Of a DNA stretch of 8,316 bases, positions 6,663 to 8,316 are shown in pieces. Each line of letters starts with the position of its first letter. Positions within the stretch are counted from its first letter, which is position 1. The translations under genes were made by a program, and so were the position numbers. The stretch is taken from NCBI GenBank assembly GCA_013152625.1, contig JAADFY010000029.1, positions 1 through 8,316 on the forward strand, given 5' to 3'. Below the pieces are notes generated by a model. The model saw nothing but the letters and a program-made list of their open reading frames with translations, was not told the DNA's origin and ran no database searches. The stretch is from Alphaproteobacteria bacterium (GTDB taxonomy: Bacteria; Pseudomonadota; Alphaproteobacteria; Rhizobiales; Devosiaceae).

Positions 6663-8316
6663 TTACGCCGACAGCATACGCAGCACATAGTGCAAAATTC
6701 CACCATGGCGATAATATTCCAGTTCATCGACGGTATCGATCCGGCACAGGGTGGAAATCTCCAGACGGGAGCCATCGGCGCCCTCCAGCACCACGGTAAC
6801 CTGGGCCCTGGGGGTCAGATCGGCCAGCCCGCCGATGGAAATTTGTTCGTCGCCGGTCAGACCCAGGCTCTGCCACCCCTCTGCGTCAGCAAATTGCAGC
6901 GGCAGAACCCCCATGCCAATCAGGTTGGAGCGGTGGATCCGCTCAAAACTCTCGGCAATGACCGCCCGCACCCCAAGCAGACGCGCGCCCTTGGCCGCCC
7001 AGTCCCTCGATGAGCCGGTCCCGTACTCCTTGCCCGCCAGCACCACCAGCGGCGTATCGGTGGACCCGTAGGCCATGGCCGCTTCAAACATGGTTGCCTG
7101 ATTGCCGTCCGGGCCGAGGGTAAATCCGCCTTCGACCCCCGGCACCATCTGGTTTTTGATCCGGATATTGGCAAACGTGCCCCGCATCATGACCTCGTGG
7201 TTGCCCCGCCGGGCGCCATAGGAATTGAAGTCCTTTGGCGCCACCTGCCGCTTGCGCAGATACTGCCCGGCCGGGCTGTCCAGCTTGAACGAACCGGCGG
7301 GAGAAATATGATCGGTGGTAATCGAGTTCTCAAACAGGCCCAGGATGCGCGCCCGGGCAATATCGGCAACCGGCTTCGGTTTTTGAGTTATCCCCTCGAA
7401 ATAGGGCGGGTTCTGAATATAGGTCGACCCGTCGCGCCACCCGTAGGTCTCGCCGCCGGTCACCGGGATTTCCTGCCAGGCCGCATCACCCTTGAACACA
7501 TCTGAATAGCGGGTGCTGAACATCTCGGCGGTCACCGTGTCGCGCACGATTTTGGTCACCTCGGCCGAAGAGGGCCAGATATCGCGCAAATAGACCGGCT
7601 GCCCGTTCTTGCCCGTGCCCAGGGGCTCATTGACAATATCATGGGTCATCGACCCGGCCAGCGCATACGCCACCACCAGGGGCGGCGAGGCGAGATAGTT
7701 CGCCTTTACGTCCGGGTTGACCCGACCCTCGAAATTGCGGTTGCCGGACAAAACCGAGGTCGCCACCAGATTGTTCTCATGGATGGTTTTGGAAATCTCC
7801 GGCGCCAGCGGCCCCGAATTGCCAATGCACGTGGTGCACCCATAGCCCACCAGATTAAACCCCAGCCCGTCCAGATCCTCTTGCAGGCCGGACCGGGTCA
7901 GATAGTCGGTGACCACCTGGGAGCCCGGCGCCAGCGAGGTTTTCACCCAGGGTTTTACCTTCAGGCCCAGTTCACGCGCCTTGCGCGCCACCAGCCCGGC
8001 CGCGATCAAAACCGAGGGGTTCGAGGTGTTGGTGCAAGACGTGATGGCGGCGATCACCACATGGCCGTTTGAAAGAGTAAAATCGCGCCCCTTTACCCCA
8101 TGGCCGCCCGGATCAGCGGGATTGCCCAAGGTTTTAAGCGCCTGGGCAAATCCCGGCGCCGCCGCATCCAGGGCAATCCGGTCCTGTGGCCGTTTTGGCC
8201 CGGCGATGGAGGGCACCACATCGCCCAGATCCAACTCCAGCGTGTCGGTAAAGACCGGTTCGGCGCTTTCGGCGTCGCGGTAAAGCCCCTGCGCCTTCGA
8301 ATAAGCGGCCACCAGC
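6663..8316 (-). CDS. acnA: Aconitate hydratase AcnA, C-terminal part (cut by window edge)
   Basis: TCA-cycle enzyme (EC 4.2.1.3) that interconverts citrate and isocitrate through cis-aconitate using a [4Fe-4S] cluster in the cytoplasm. About 550 C-terminal residues are present; a full AcnA is near 890-900 aa, so some 345 N-terminal residues lie beyond the right edge and the frame is open to position 8316. Numbered from the GTG at 8312, the three cluster ligands are visible: C93 in TSCTNTSNPS, and C159 and C162 in GYGCTTCIGNSGPL. NRNFEGR (191-197) follows. The swivel domain begins near TTDHISPAG (332-340). GTGSSRDWAAKG (431-442) carries the active-site Ser and Arg, and the end HGGILHYVLRMLSA is standard. 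The sequence VFTDTLELDLGDVVPSIAGP points to the AcnA/IRP1 type rather than AcnB. The gene looks intact within the window and is followed 106 nt later by the DUF1223 gene. Its start and promoter are not visible. Confidence 0.97.
   Translation of the reverse strand, partial: LVAAYSKAQGLYRDAESAEPVFTDTLELDLGDVVPSIAGPKRPQDRIALDAAAPGFAQALKTLGNPADPGGHGVKGRDFTLSNGHVVIAAITSCTNTSNPSVLIAAGLVARKARELGLKVKPWVKTSLAPGSQVVTDYLTRSGLQEDLDGLGFNLVGYGCTTCIGNSGPLAPEISKTIHENNLVATSVLSGNRNFEGRVNPDVKANYLASPPLVVAYALAGSMTHDIVNEPLGTGKNGQPVYLRDIWPSSAEVTKIVRDTVTAEMFSTRYSDVFKGDAAWQEIPVTGGETYGWRDGSTYIQNPPYFEGITQKPKPVADIARARILGLFENSITTDHISPAGSFKLDSPAGQYLRKRQVAPKDFNSYGARRGNHEVMMRGTFANIRIKNQMVPGVEGGFTLGPDGNQATMFEAAMAYGSTDTPLVVLAGKEYGTGSSRDWAAKGARLLGVRAVIAESFERIHRSNLIGMGVLPLQFADAEGWQSLGLTGDEQISIGGLADLTPRAQVTVVLEGADGSRLEISTLCRIDTVDELEYYRHGGILHYVLRMLSA

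Overview
The window is a GC-rich stretch whose gene content and protein sequences look alphaproteobacterial. The pointers are an imuA-imuB-dnaE2 mutagenesis cassette of the Caulobacter/Rhizobiales type, and an acnA gene followed by a DUF1223 gene, a pairing I recall as common in Hyphomicrobiales and relatives. I cannot name the genus. All reading frames are intact, and I see no insertion sequence, CRISPR array, tRNA or rRNA.

Positions 1-5607 (+ strand) hold a compact three-gene operon for error-prone translesion DNA synthesis. ImuA (19-732) is a RecA-like accessory protein. ImuB (617-2218) is a catalytically dead Y-family polymerase relative that acts as the adaptor hub. DnaE2 (2215-5607) is the C-family polymerase that makes the mutations. 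imuA and imuB overlap by about 116 nt, and imuB and dnaE2 overlap by 4 nt (ATGA), so the three are probably translated in a coupled way. In known systems this operon is part of the LexA/SOS response. The promoter and any LexA box lie left of the window, because only 18 nt precede the imuA start used here.

Positions 5608-5800 are a 193-nt gap between convergent genes. It contains two GC-rich hairpins but no good intrinsic terminator. Positions 5801-6556 (- strand) encode a secreted thioredoxin-fold protein of the DUF1223 family. After a 106-nt gap, positions 6663-8316 (- strand) encode the C-terminal ~550 residues of aconitate hydratase AcnA, whose N-terminal part lies beyond the right edge. 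acnA and the DUF1223 gene point the same way and may be co-transcribed.

The window is mostly a known system rather than a new one. The least ordinary details are a long, poorly conserved insert in DnaE2 carrying a 9-residue tandem repeat (PARGQK core), an apparently eroded clamp-binding motif in ImuB, and two 7-nt homopolymers in imuA. One of these homopolymers lies where a single-base slip would fuse ImuA to ImuB in frame.
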